Assembly (NCBI GenBank): GCA_964457725.1
Contig: CAYWGQ010000176.1
Coordinates: 1-7,741 of the forward strand
Source: FEN-1219 sp964457725
GTDB taxonomy: Bacteria > Pseudomonadota > Gammaproteobacteria > Steroidobacterales > Rariloculaceae
Reading direction: 5' to 3'
DNA: 7,741 nucleotides
A program made the translations under genes and the position numbers. The notes below the pieces were generated by a model. The model worked only from the letters and a program-made list of their open reading frames with translations. It was not told where the DNA came from and did not search any database. Shown here one piece after another: positions 1 to 6,361 of the stretch (positions within the stretch are counted from its first letter, which is position 1; the number at the start of each line of letters is the position of its first letter).

Positions 1-871
1 CGGCGACGCCGATGATCGTCGACTCGCCCCAGCCCTTGTGGCAGCACTCGAGCGCGGCGCGCATCAGCTGCACGTTGCCGACCGCCTCGAAGGAATAGTC
101 GACGCCGCCGTCCGTCATGTCGATGATCACCTGCTGGATCGGCTTGTCGTAGTCTTTCGGGTTCACGAAGTCCGTCGCGCCGAGCTCGCGGGCGAACTGC
201 TCCTTGTCCGGGTTGATGTCGACCGCGATGATGCGGCTCGCCTGAGCCATCGTCGCGCCCTGGATCACGCTCAGGCCGACGCCGCCCAAGCCGAACACCG
301 CGACCGTCGAGCCCGGTCGCACCTTGGCGGTGTTGAGCACGGCGCCGATGCCGGTCGTGATCCCGCAGCCGAGCAGGCAGACCTTCTCGAGCGGCGCCTC
401 CTTGCTGATCTTCGCGACCGAGATCTCCGGCAGCACCGTGTACTCGGAGAACGTCGACGTGCCCATGAAGTGCAGGATGCGCTTGCCGTTCTGCGAGAAG
501 CGGCTCGTGCCGTCGGGCATCAGACCCTGGCCCTGCGTCACGCGGATTTTCTGGCAGAGATTCGTCCGGCCGGACTTGCAGAACTTGCACTCGCCGCACT
601 CCGGCGTGTACAGCGGAATCACGTGATCGCCCGGCTTCACGCTCGTGACGCCCGCACCGACCTCCTCGACGATCGCTCCGCCCTCGTGCCCCAGGATCGC
701 GGGGAACGCGCCCTCCGGGTCCGCGCCCGACAGCGTGTAGGCGTCGGTGTGACACACGCCGGTCGCGACGACGCGCAGCAGCACCTCGCCGGCCTTCGGC
801 CCCTCGACATCGACCTCCTCGATCGAGAGCGGCTTGCCGGCTTCCCACGCGACGGCGGCTCTGGACTTCAT
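1..871 (-). CDS. frmA: S-(hydroxymethyl)glutathione dehydrogenase / class III alcohol dehydrogenase (5' part, cut by window edge)
   Basis: This enzyme oxidises S-hydroxymethylglutathione, the spontaneous adduct of formaldehyde and glutathione, to S-formylglutathione with NAD+ in the cytoplasm. About 290 N-terminal residues are visible; the family is usually about 370 long, so the rest lies left of the window. The zinc-dependent MDR fold is clear. Catalytic-zinc ligands are Cys40 (in GVCHTD), His62 (GHEGG) and Cys169 (LLGCGITTG). The structural-zinc set is Cys92, Cys95, Cys98 and Cys106. The segment KIRVTQGQGLMPDGTSRF (from about residue 108) is typical of class III enzymes rather than ordinary ethanol dehydrogenases. 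The NAD-binding glycine motif GLGGVG is at 194-199, and the visible end (ALECCHKGWGESTIIGVA) is also class III. The ATG at 871 has a perfect AGGAGG at 877-882 with a 5-nt spacer. It diverges from folKP. The symbol could equally be adhC; the family call is firm. Confidence 0.95.
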   Translation of the reverse strand, partial: MKSRAAVAWEAGKPLSIEEVDVEGPKAGEVLLRVVATGVCHTDAYTLSGADPEGAFPAILGHEGGAIVEEVGAGVTSVKPGDHVIPLYTPECGECKFCKSGRTNLCQKIRVTQGQGLMPDGTSRFSQNGKRILHFMGTSTFSEYTVLPEISVAKISKEAPLEKVCLLGCGITTGIGAVLNTAKVRPGSTVAVFGLGGVGLSVIQGATMAQASRIIAVDINPDKEQFARELGATDFVNPKDYDKPIQQVIIDMTDGGVDYSFEAVGNVQLMRAALECCHKGWGESTIIGVA

Positions 872-913
872 CGGTGCCTCCTGGGAGATTGTCGGGTTTC
901 GAGCGGAAGCGAG

Positions 914-942
914 ATTGTATGAATTTGCTGGAATACTGTCGC
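914..942 (-). promoter_or_regulatory. Candidate sigma70-type promoter for the class III ADH gene
   Basis: Read on the minus strand, TACAAT (914-919) matches the -10 consensus at five of six positions. Exactly 17 nt upstream of it is GCGACA (937-942), which matches TTGACA at four of six. Transcription would start near 907, leaving a leader of about 36 nt that contains the AGGAGG site. The -35 hexamer lies only 5 bp before the folKP start codon, so the two divergent genes share the whole 75-bp spacer. I saw no equally good plus-strand promoter for folKP; TATGAA at 918-923 is a possible -10 without a convincing -35. Confidence 0.45.
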
Positions 943-954
943 GCCCATGGCTAA
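919..954 (+). other. Possible 11-codon upstream ORF overlapping the folKP start
   Basis: An ATG at 919 opens a frame of 11 codons (MNLLEYCRAHG) that ends with TAA at 952-954, so it overlaps the folKP start codon at 947 in another frame. It has a fair Shine-Dalgarno match, GGAAG at 905-909, 9 nt upstream. By contrast, folKP has only GGAA at 930-933, 13 nt from its ATG. The arrangement would allow translational coupling by termination and reinitiation. This is read from sequence geometry only, and frames this short arise easily by chance. Confidence 0.2.
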
Positions 955-2236
955 GACGATGATCTATCTCGGGCTCGGCTCGAACCTCGGCGATCGGCGC
1001 GACAGTCTCGCTCGCGGCCTTGCCGCGCTCTCCGGCGCCGGCGTCGAAGTGCTGCGCGTCTCGCCCGTCGTCGAGTCGCCCGCGCTGCTTCCCGACCGCG
1101 CGCCGGCCGAGTGGAACCGGCCGTTCCTGAACCTCGTCGCCGAGTGCCGCACGGACGAGAGCACGACGGCCGTGCTTCAGCGGATCAAGCAGATCGAGCG
1201 CAATCTCGGCCGCGTCGAAGGCGGCGACCGCTGGGCGCCGCGGCCGATCGACATCGACATTTTGCTCTGGGGCCGCGAGCGGATCGCGACGGAGCGGCTG
1301 CGGATCCCGCACCCGGGCTTGCAGCAGCGAGCGTTCGTGCTGACGCCGCTGATCGCGCTCTCGCCGAGCCTGACGCTGCCCGGTCTCGGCGAGCGCACGG
1401 TGCTCGATTGGTCGCGCGACCTACCGCACCACATCCCGCTGTGGATGGGCATCGTGAACGTGACGCCGGATTCCTTCTCCGACGGCGGCGAGCACGCGGA
1501 CTGGGCGCGGGCAGAGGCGCACGTCGAGGCGATGGTCGCGGCCGGCGCGCAGATCGTCGACGTCGGCGCGGAATCGACGCGGCCCGGCGCGACGCCGCTG
1601 ACCGCGGACGAGGAATGGCAGCGGCTCGCGGCCGTGCTCGAGCCGCTGCTCGACAAATACCGCGCCGTTCCGCTTCGTCCGCTCGTCAGCGTCGACACGT
1701 ATCACGCGGACGTCGCGCGGCGCGCGCTCGAGGCCGGCGCCGACATCGTCAACGACGTGAGCGGGCTCGGCTCCGCCGAGATGATCGATCTCGCCGGCAC
1801 GACCGGCAAGGATTGGGTCGCGATGCACAACCTCGGCGTCCCGGCGGACCCGGCGCGCACGCTGCCGACGGACGAGGACCCGTGCGAAGCGGTCGAGCGC
1901 TGGCTCGAGGCGCGCCTCGAGCAATGGCAGCACGCCGGCCTCGATCTCGACCGGATCATCTTCGACCCGGGGATCGGCTTCGGTAAGACGTCGCTACAGT
2001 CGCTGAAGCTCTTGCGGGACGCCGCGCGGTTCAGGCGCTTCGGCCTGCGCTGCCTGATCGGTCACTCGCGCAAGTCCTTCCTCCGCGGCCTCGCCGCAGA
2101 CCCCGCCGAGCGGGATCTCGCGACGATCGGCGCATCGTTGAACCTCTGCGGCCAGGGCGTCGATGTGATCCGGGTGCACGACGTGCCGGCGCACGTCGCA
2201 GCGTACCGCGGCTGGGCCCACTTGCACGAGCCTTGA
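947..2236 (+). CDS. folKP: Bifunctional HPPK / dihydropteroate synthase (FolK-FolP fusion)
   Basis: This 429-residue cytoplasmic protein carries two consecutive folate-pathway enzymes. Residues about 5-135 are HPPK, which pyrophosphorylates 6-hydroxymethyl-7,8-dihydropterin: YLGLGSNLGD at 7-16, FLNLV near 60, WAPRPIDIDILLWG with metal-binding Asp102 and Asp104, and IPHPGLQQRAFVL from 120. Residues about 165-425 are DHPS, which condenses that product with p-aminobenzoate: GIVNVTPDSFSDGG (168-181), VDVGAESTRPGA (204-215), SVDTY (248-252), IVNDVSG (267-273), DPGIGFGKT (340-348), IGHSRKSF (371-378) and RVHDV (409-413). All key DHPS loops look intact. A linker of roughly 25-30 residues joins them in one uninterrupted frame. 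The ATG at 947 gives MAKTMIYLG; an in-frame ATG at 959 (MIYLG) would also leave a whole domain. An in-frame stop at 920-922 rules out a longer protein. The Shine-Dalgarno is weak. The HPPK-DHPS order matches known fusions in Francisella, Legionella and fungi. Confidence 0.96.
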   Translation: MAKTMIYLGLGSNLGDRRDSLARGLAALSGAGVEVLRVSPVVESPALLPDRAPAEWNRPFLNLVAECRTDESTTAVLQRIKQIERNLGRVEGGDRWAPRPIDIDILLWGRERIATERLRIPHPGLQQRAFVLTPLIALSPSLTLPGLGERTVLDWSRDLPHHIPLWMGIVNVTPDSFSDGGEHADWARAEAHVEAMVAAGAQIVDVGAESTRPGATPLTADEEWQRLAAVLEPLLDKYRAVPLRPLVSVDTYHADVARRALEAGADIVNDVSGLGSAEMIDLAGTTGKDWVAMHNLGVPADPARTLPTDEDPCEAVERWLEARLEQWQHAGLDLDRIIFDPGIGFGKTSLQSLKLLRDAARFRRFGLRCLIGHSRKSFLRGLAADPAERDLATIGASLNLCGQGVDVIRVHDVPAHVAAYRGWAHLHEP

Positions 2237-2239
2237 GCT

Positions 2240-2638
2240 CTAATCGTCGGTGTACGTGCCCTGCGTGAGCTCGATCACGCAGAAACCGTGACCGAACGGA
2301 TCGGACAGCGTGATGCAGCGCGAGCCGCGCCACTCGATGCACGGGCTCTCGCGCCGCGCCCCCGCGGCTTCGGCGCGCGCCGCGGCGGCTTCGACGTCGT
2401 CGACGACGAAGTCGAGGTGCACCGGCGTCCAGTGCCGGGCATAGCCGCGCCGGGCGTCTGCGCCCTCGGCCGCGGCCGAGCCCTTCGGCTTCAGCAACAG
2501 ATAGACCGTCGAGGAGCCGCCGACGAGCTCCGCGGTGCTGCCGTCCATGATCCTCGCGCAGCGGAACCCGAGCGCATTGCAATAGAAATCGATCGCGGGC
2601 TCGAGCGCCGGCACGTCGATGTTCACGAGCATCCTCAT
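2240..2638 (-). CDS. VOC (glyoxalase/bleomycin-resistance fold) protein of unknown function
   Basis: This small cytoplasmic protein of 132 residues is a typical single-chain VOC length with two beta-alpha-beta-beta-beta modules. The first module has DVPALEPAIDFYCNALGF at 8-25, and the second has VHLDFVVDDVEAAAARAEAAGA from 73. The closing strand is SDPFGHGFCVIEL (112-124), the usual VOC ending. His74 and Glu123 sit where metal ligands occur in glyoxalase-like proteins, but the first ligand position near residue 6 is Asn rather than His, so metal use and the substrate are open. The start ATG at 2636-2638 overlaps the pabB stop as ATGA, which suggests translational coupling; a second ATG at 2630-2632 is possible. 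A GGGAG lies upstream within the end of pabB. The gene ends 3 bp from the convergent folKP. It is not recognisably glyoxalase I or a known resistance protein. Confidence 0.88.
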   Translation of the reverse strand: MRMLVNIDVPALEPAIDFYCNALGFRCARIMDGSTAELVGGSSTVYLLLKPKGSAAAEGADARRGYARHWTPVHLDFVVDDVEAAAARAEAAGARRESPCIEWRGSRCITLSDPFGHGFCVIELTQGTYTDD

Positions 2639-4044
2639 CGCTCACTCCCGTCCGCCGCGTCCGGTCCGGCGCGGTCGCCGAGCACGGCGAGCAGCGCGGC
2701 AGCCTTGTCCAGGCTCTCCTGATATTCCGCCTCCGCTTCGGAATCCGCCACCACGCCGCCGCCGGCCCACGCGTGGATCCGCTCGCCGTCCCGGACGAGC
2801 GTGCGGATCGCGATGCTCGTGTCCATCGCCCCGTCGAAGCCGATATAGCCGATGCAGCCGCAATAGACGCTGCGCCGGTGCGGCTCGACCGCCTCGATGA
2901 TCTGCATCGCCGCGAGCTTCGGCGCGCCGGTGATCGAGCCGCCGGGGAAGCAGCCCGCCAGCAGATCGAGCGCATCCTTGCCCTCGGCGAGCCGGCCTTC
3001 GACCGTGCTGACGAGGTGGTGCACGCTCGCGAAGCTCTCGACGTCGAAAAGCTTCGTCGCGCGGACGGAGCCCGGCGCGCAGCTCTTGCCGAGATCGTTG
3101 CGCAGCAGGTCGACGATCATCACGTTCTCCGCACGGTCCTTGCCGCTCGCGGCGAGCTCCTCCGCGAGCGCACGGTCGCGCGCCGGATCGGCCGCGCGCG
3201 GGCGAGTCCCCTTGATCGGCTTCGTCTCGACCCGCCCGTCCCGCACGCGCAGGAACCGCTCGGGCGACGACGACAGCACGGCGCCGCCCGGCAGCTCGAG
3301 GAACGCCGCGAACGGCGCCGGGTTGATGCGTCTGAGCGCTCGATAAGCCTGCCAGGAATCGCCCGCGACGGTCGCGCTGAAGCGCTGCGTGAGATTCACC
3401 TGATAGCAGTCGCCCGCCCGAATGTGACGCTTGATCCTCTCGAACGCGCGGCCGTAGGACTCGCGGTCGAAGCTCGAGGTCGGCGCCGAGCGCACCGCGA
3501 ACGGCCGCCGCGCCCGGCCGCCGCCGCGGCGGAGCCGCTCGAGCCGCTCGTCCCAGCGCTCGAACGTGCGCGGATCGCGGCCTTCGCCGACGACGAACGT
3601 GCGCCGGGCCGCGTGATCGATCACGATCGCCCAGTCGTAGAGCCCGAGCGCGACGTCCGGCAGCGCGACGTCGTGCGCCGCGATCGACGGCAACCGCTCG
3701 AGCAGCCGGCCGAAGTCGTACGCGAAGTAGCCGAGCGCGCCGCCCGCGAACGGCAGATCGGCGTGCAGACCGGCGGCCGGCGCCGTCCGCGGCCCGAGCA
3801 GCTCGCGGAGCAGCTCGAGCGGCGGCCGCGCCGAGCGCTCGAGCCGTCCCCGCCGCTCGACGACGGTCTCCGTCCCGCGGGTCGTCAGCGTCGCGAACGG
3901 GTCGGCCGAGAGGATGTCGTAGCGTGCGTCCGGGTGGCCGGACGCATGCCCGCTCTCGAGCAGCGCCGGCCACGGCTCGTCCCGCAGCGCGACGAACAGC
4001 GGGCCGGGATCGGCGGCGTAGTCGAGCTCGGCGATTCTTGGCAA
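2635..4044 (-). CDS. pabB: Aminodeoxychorismate synthase component I
   Basis: PabB uses ammonia, supplied by the glutaminase PabA, to convert chorismate to 4-amino-4-deoxychorismate, the precursor of p-aminobenzoate for folate. The 469 residues show the chorismate-binding fold: IRAGDCYQVNLTQRF (208-222), SSPERFL (259-265), ENVMIVDLLRNDLGK (306-320), FASVHHLVSTVEG (338-350), FPGGSITGAPK (366-376) and the C-terminal YCGCIGYIGFDGAMD (394-408). The diagnostic motif is PIKGT at 276-280: Lys278 is the PabB hallmark, where anthranilate synthase TrpE has Ala. The N-terminal third carries a TrpE/PabB-type domain (LLES at 28-31, GGALGYFAYDFGR from 101). Translation most likely begins at TTG 4044, because an in-frame TGA lies two codons upstream and no ATG follows until deep in the protein. 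GGGAG sits 8 nt before the TTG. No pabA or pabC is visible in the window. Its stop overlaps the VOC start. Confidence 0.95.
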   Translation of the reverse strand: MPRIAELDYAADPGPLFVALRDEPWPALLESGHASGHPDARYDILSADPFATLTTRGTETVVERRGRLERSARPPLELLRELLGPRTAPAAGLHADLPFAGGALGYFAYDFGRLLERLPSIAAHDVALPDVALGLYDWAIVIDHAARRTFVVGEGRDPRTFERWDERLERLRRGGGRARRPFAVRSAPTSSFDRESYGRAFERIKRHIRAGDCYQVNLTQRFSATVAGDSWQAYRALRRINPAPFAAFLELPGGAVLSSSPERFLRVRDGRVETKPIKGTRPRAADPARDRALAEELAASGKDRAENVMIVDLLRNDLGKSCAPGSVRATKLFDVESFASVHHLVSTVEGRLAEGKDALDLLAGCFPGGSITGAPKLAAMQIIEAVEPHRRSVYCGCIGYIGFDGAMDTSIAIRTLVRDGERIHAWAGGGVVADSEAEAEYQESLDKAAALLAVLGDRAGPDAADGSER

Positions 4045-4100
4045 GGCTCAGGCTCCCGCCGGGGGGCTTGTCTTCGGCGGCGGTCTCGGTGAGGGGCGCA

Positions 4101-4129
4101 AGTTTACTACGGCCGCCTCACGCCCCGAA
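4101..4129 (-). promoter_or_regulatory. Weak candidate promoter in the avtA-pabB spacer
   Basis: The 73-bp gap between avtA and pabB contains the only AT-rich patch nearby. On the minus strand it reads TAGTAAACTT, offering TAAACT (4101-4106) as a -10 with four of six matches. The hexamer 17 nt upstream is TTCGGG (4124-4129), a poor -35. If real, pabB and the VOC gene could be transcribed separately from avtA. Read-through from avtA is equally possible. Confidence 0.22.
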
Positions 4130-5377
4130 CGCCCGGCGGACCTCGGCGGCGACGAGCTCGACGCCGCGTCTGACGACGTCGTCGTCCTGCGCGAACGACA
4201 CCCGGATGCACTCGTTACGGTGCGCCCACGGCTCCTCGAGGCCCGGGAAGAAGTAATGCCCGGACAGCACGAAGACGCCACGCGCCTTCAGGCGGGCGTA
4301 GAGCTCCGCGCTCGAGATCGGCAGCCCGGGCAGCCACAGCCAGAGGAAGAACGCGCCCTCCGGCTTGTGTATGCGGTACGGCACTCCGGCGAGCGCCCGC
4401 GCGAGCCACTCCCGAGCGCGGTCCGCCTTGTCGCGATAGAACGGCTGCACGTGCCGGCGGCAGAGCTCGAGCAGCTCGCCGCTCTCGACGAGCGGCGTCG
4501 CGAGCACCGGGCCGACGCTGCCGACCGCGAGATTGAGCACCGCCGTCATGCTCGTCAGCGCTTCGATCACCTGCTCGCTCGCGACGACGATGCCCGTGCG
4601 CACGCCCGGCAAACCGAGCTTGGAGAGGCTCATGCACAGCACGACGCCCTCGTCCCAGAACGGGTCCGCGTCCGCGAACACGATCGACGGAAACGGCAGG
4701 CCGTAGGCGCTGTCGAGGATCAGCGGCACGTTCGCGGCCGCCGTCCGGCGCGCGAGCTCGGCGAGCTCCGCGTTCGTGATCACGTTGCCGGTCGGGTTCG
4801 TCGGCCGCGACACGCAGACGGCGGCGACGTCGTCGCCGATCTCGAGCGCGCCGAAGTCGACCCGATACTTGAAGAGCTCGTCCGGCAGCTCCTCGATCAC
4901 CGGACGCCGCGCGGCGAGCAGGCCGTGCTCGAGCGCGACGTCCGCGTAGCCGACGTACTCGGGCGTCACCGGCAACAGCAACCGTCTGACGTTGCCTGCC
5001 GCGTCGCGGCCGGCGAACAGATTGAACAGCAGGAAGAACGCGGCTTGGCTGCCGGCCGTCAGAGCGACGTTCGCCGCCGTGACGGGCCAGCCGTACTCGC
5101 GCCGGAGGAGGCTCGCGAGCGCGCGGCGGAACGCGATCTCGCCGGCCGGGTGCGCGTAGCTCGCCGCGAAGCGATCGAACTCCGCCGGCGAGGCCGCGAT
5201 CTCGGCGAGCCGGCGCATGAACACCTGCCGCATCGCCGGAATGCTGCCCGGATTGCCGCCGCCGAGCAGCAGCGCCTCGCACTCGCCGGCCATCGCCTGG
5301 CCGAGGTCGTCCATCAGCTCGAGCGCGCCGCTCGGCCGCGTGAAATGCTCGCCGGCGGCGGAGAACCGAAACGCCAT
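4118..5377 (-). CDS. avtA: Valine-pyruvate aminotransferase
   Basis: This fold-type I, PLP-dependent aminotransferase interconverts valine/2-oxoisovalerate and alanine/pyruvate in the cytoplasm. The 419 residues closely match the E. coli AvtA length (about 417). Blocks I recognise as AvtA-like include HFTRPSG near residue 11, LLGGGNPGSIPAM (37-49), AGSQAAFFLLFNLFAGR (108-124), PEYVGYADVALE (139-150), VCVSRPTNPTGNVIT (187-201), LCMSLSKLGLPGVR (247-260) and IHKPEGAFFLWLWLPGLPI (336-354). PLP-contact residues are Asn194, Asp222, Tyr225 and the Schiff-base Lys253, with Arg260 for the phosphate; Arg392 (IRVSF) should bind the substrate carboxylate. The ATG at 5377 starts 34 bp after fdhD with only a weak ribosome-binding site. 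It lies between fdhD and pabB and has no clear pathway link to either. A different amino-acid specificity cannot be excluded, but the family match is strong. Confidence 0.9.
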   Translation of the reverse strand: MAFRFSAAGEHFTRPSGALELMDDLGQAMAGECEALLLGGGNPGSIPAMRQVFMRRLAEIAASPAEFDRFAASYAHPAGEIAFRRALASLLRREYGWPVTAANVALTAGSQAAFFLLFNLFAGRDAAGNVRRLLLPVTPEYVGYADVALEHGLLAARRPVIEELPDELFKYRVDFGALEIGDDVAAVCVSRPTNPTGNVITNAELAELARRTAAANVPLILDSAYGLPFPSIVFADADPFWDEGVVLCMSLSKLGLPGVRTGIVVASEQVIEALTSMTAVLNLAVGSVGPVLATPLVESGELLELCRRHVQPFYRDKADRAREWLARALAGVPYRIHKPEGAFFLWLWLPGLPISSAELYARLKARGVFVLSGHYFFPGLEEPWAHRNECIRVSFAQDDDVVRRGVELVAAEVRRAFGA

Positions 5378-5411
5378 GCCGCGCGCCGCTACCCGGCTTC
5401 TGGACCCCGCC

Positions 5412-6287
5412 TCACGCCGGCCGACCGACGATGCGATCCGGCCGCGAGTAGACGTTGCAGCGGTCGGCCTTCAGGAAGCCGACGAGCGTCATGCCGAAGT
5501 GCTGCGCGAGCTCGACTGCGAGCGACGACGGCGCGCCGACCGCGGCGACGAACGGGCAGCCTGCCATCATCGCCTTCTGCATCAGCTCGAAGCTCGCGCG
5601 GCCGCTGACGACGATGCCGCGCGCCGCGAGCGGGACGCGCCCGGCGACGAGCTCGCTGCCGATCAGCTTGTCGAGCGCGTTGTGCCGGCCGACGTCCTCG
5701 CGGACTGCGAGGATCTCGCCGTGCTCGTCGAATAGCCCCGAAGCGTGCAGCCCGCCGGTCTGGTCGAACACGGCCTGCCGTTCGCGGAGCGCGTCCGGCA
5801 GCCGGCCGAGCGCGTCGTACGGGATCGCGAACGCGGCGCCGGCGGTGTCGTAGCGTCCCTGCACCGCGACCGCGTCGAGCGACGCCTTGCCGCAGACGCC
5901 GCAGCTCGACGACGTATAGAAATGACGCTCGAGGCGATCGAGATCGACCGCGACGCCTTCGGCGAGCTCGACCCGCACGACGTTCACGAGGCCGTTCGGC
6001 GCCGGCGGCCCGCAGGGCGCGACGGACAGCACGTCTTGCGCTTCGCGCACGATGCCCTCGGTGAACAGGAAGCCGATCGCGAGCTCCTCGTCGTTGCCGG
6101 GCGTGCGCATCGTGATCGAGATGCTGCGCTGCCGGCGGCGGCCGTCGCTGCCGGTGAAGCCCACGCGGATCTCGAGCGGCTCCTCGGTCGCGACGACATC
6201 GGTCGCGGCGGACACGCCGCGGCCGAGCCGCTCGATCTCGAACTCGCGGACGCTAGGGCTCATCGGGGCACGCAAGGGCTTCATCAT
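5412..6287 (-). CDS. fdhD: Formate dehydrogenase accessory sulfurtransferase FdhD
   Basis: FdhD (called FdsC in fds operons) passes sulfur from the cysteine desulfurase to the bis-MGD molybdenum/tungsten cofactor before it is inserted into formate dehydrogenase. Without it the enzyme is inactive. The 291 residues show the family signatures: EEPLEI at 35-40, MRTPGNDEELAIGFLFTEGIV (from 60), the sulfur-carrying CxxC in SCGVCGK (Cys129 and Cys132), TGGLHA (167-172), VREDVGRHNALDKLIG (185-200) and SGRASFELMQKA (208-219). Length is normal for the family. The start is uncertain: ATGs at 6287 and 6284 give the longest protein and the ATG at 6263 (MSPSVREFEI) removes eight residues; neither has a clear Shine-Dalgarno. 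It lies just downstream of fdsA-fdsD on the same strand, as expected for a dedicated maturation factor, but a hairpin and a REP element intervene. Confidence 0.95.
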   Translation of the reverse strand: MMKPLRAPMSPSVREFEIERLGRGVSAATDVVATEEPLEIRVGFTGSDGRRRQRSISITMRTPGNDEELAIGFLFTEGIVREAQDVLSVAPCGPPAPNGLVNVVRVELAEGVAVDLDRLERHFYTSSSCGVCGKASLDAVAVQGRYDTAGAAFAIPYDALGRLPDALRERQAVFDQTGGLHASGLFDEHGEILAVREDVGRHNALDKLIGSELVAGRVPLAARGIVVSGRASFELMQKAMMAGCPFVAAVGAPSSLAVELAQHFGMTLVGFLKADRCNVYSRPDRIVGRPA

Positions 6288-6299
6288 CAGCGTCGAAGA

Positions 6300-6338
6300 G
6301 TCGCGGCTCGACAGCCGCTCCTACCGGCCCCTCCTACC
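6300..6338 (-). repeat. GTAG-type REP palindrome with a duplicated head
   Basis: On the minus strand, GTAGGAGCGGCT (6313-6324) is followed by the 4-nt loop GTCG and then AGCCGCGAC (6300-6308). The arms GCGGCT and AGCCGC (6313-6318 and 6303-6308) form a perfect 6-bp stem. This closely resembles the GTAGGAGCGGCTTNAGCCGCGAC repetitive extragenic palindromes known in Xanthomonadaceae and related gammaproteobacteria, which are mobilised by REP-associated tyrosine transposases. Immediately upstream, a second partial head, GGTAGGAGGGGCC (6326-6338), repeats the first 13 nt in tandem with GGTAGGAGCGGCT (6313-6325), differing at two positions. The element sits in the noncoding gap between fdsD and fdhD, a typical REP location. 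Confidence 0.6.
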
Positions 6339-6358
6339 AAAATGCCCGCCGCGGCGGG
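6339..6358 (-). terminator. Candidate rho-independent terminator after fdsD
   Basis: Directly after the fdsD stop codon, the minus strand carries the perfect 14-nt palindrome CCCGCCGCGGCGGG (6345-6358). It can fold as a 5-bp GC stem with a CGCG loop and is followed by CATTTT (6339-6344). The T run is short, so termination may be partial. If functional, it ends the fds transcript before the REP and fdhD. Confidence 0.4.
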
Positions 6359-6361
6359 GCG

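Noticed and set aside
38..922. 294-aa plus-strand open frame opposite the ADH gene
   Set aside because: It is antisense to a clearly conserved class III ADH, is rich in Arg/Ala/Asp as expected from mirrored GC-biased codons, and has no recognisable domain.
3500..3560. GC-rich repeated cgccgccgcgg / gagccgctcgagccgctcg runs resembling a short repeat
   Set aside because: They lie inside the pabB frame and encode its Arg/Leu/Glu-rich linker around residues 163-180; this is codon-biased low complexity, not a repeat element.
2635..4044. Anthranilate synthase component I (TrpE) instead of PabB
   Set aside because: The lysine in PIKGT at 276-280 is the PabB signature; TrpE has PIAGT. No trp genes are adjacent.
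2773..4092. 439-aa plus-strand open frame opposite pabB
   Set aside because: Shadow of pabB: low-complexity Arg/Ala/Glu composition, no motifs, and the opposite strand has all PabB signatures.
4220..5608. 462-aa plus-strand open frame opposite avtA and the end of fdhD
   Set aside because: It is antisense to two conserved genes and crosses their boundary, with Arg/Glu/Ala-rich composition and no family resemblance.
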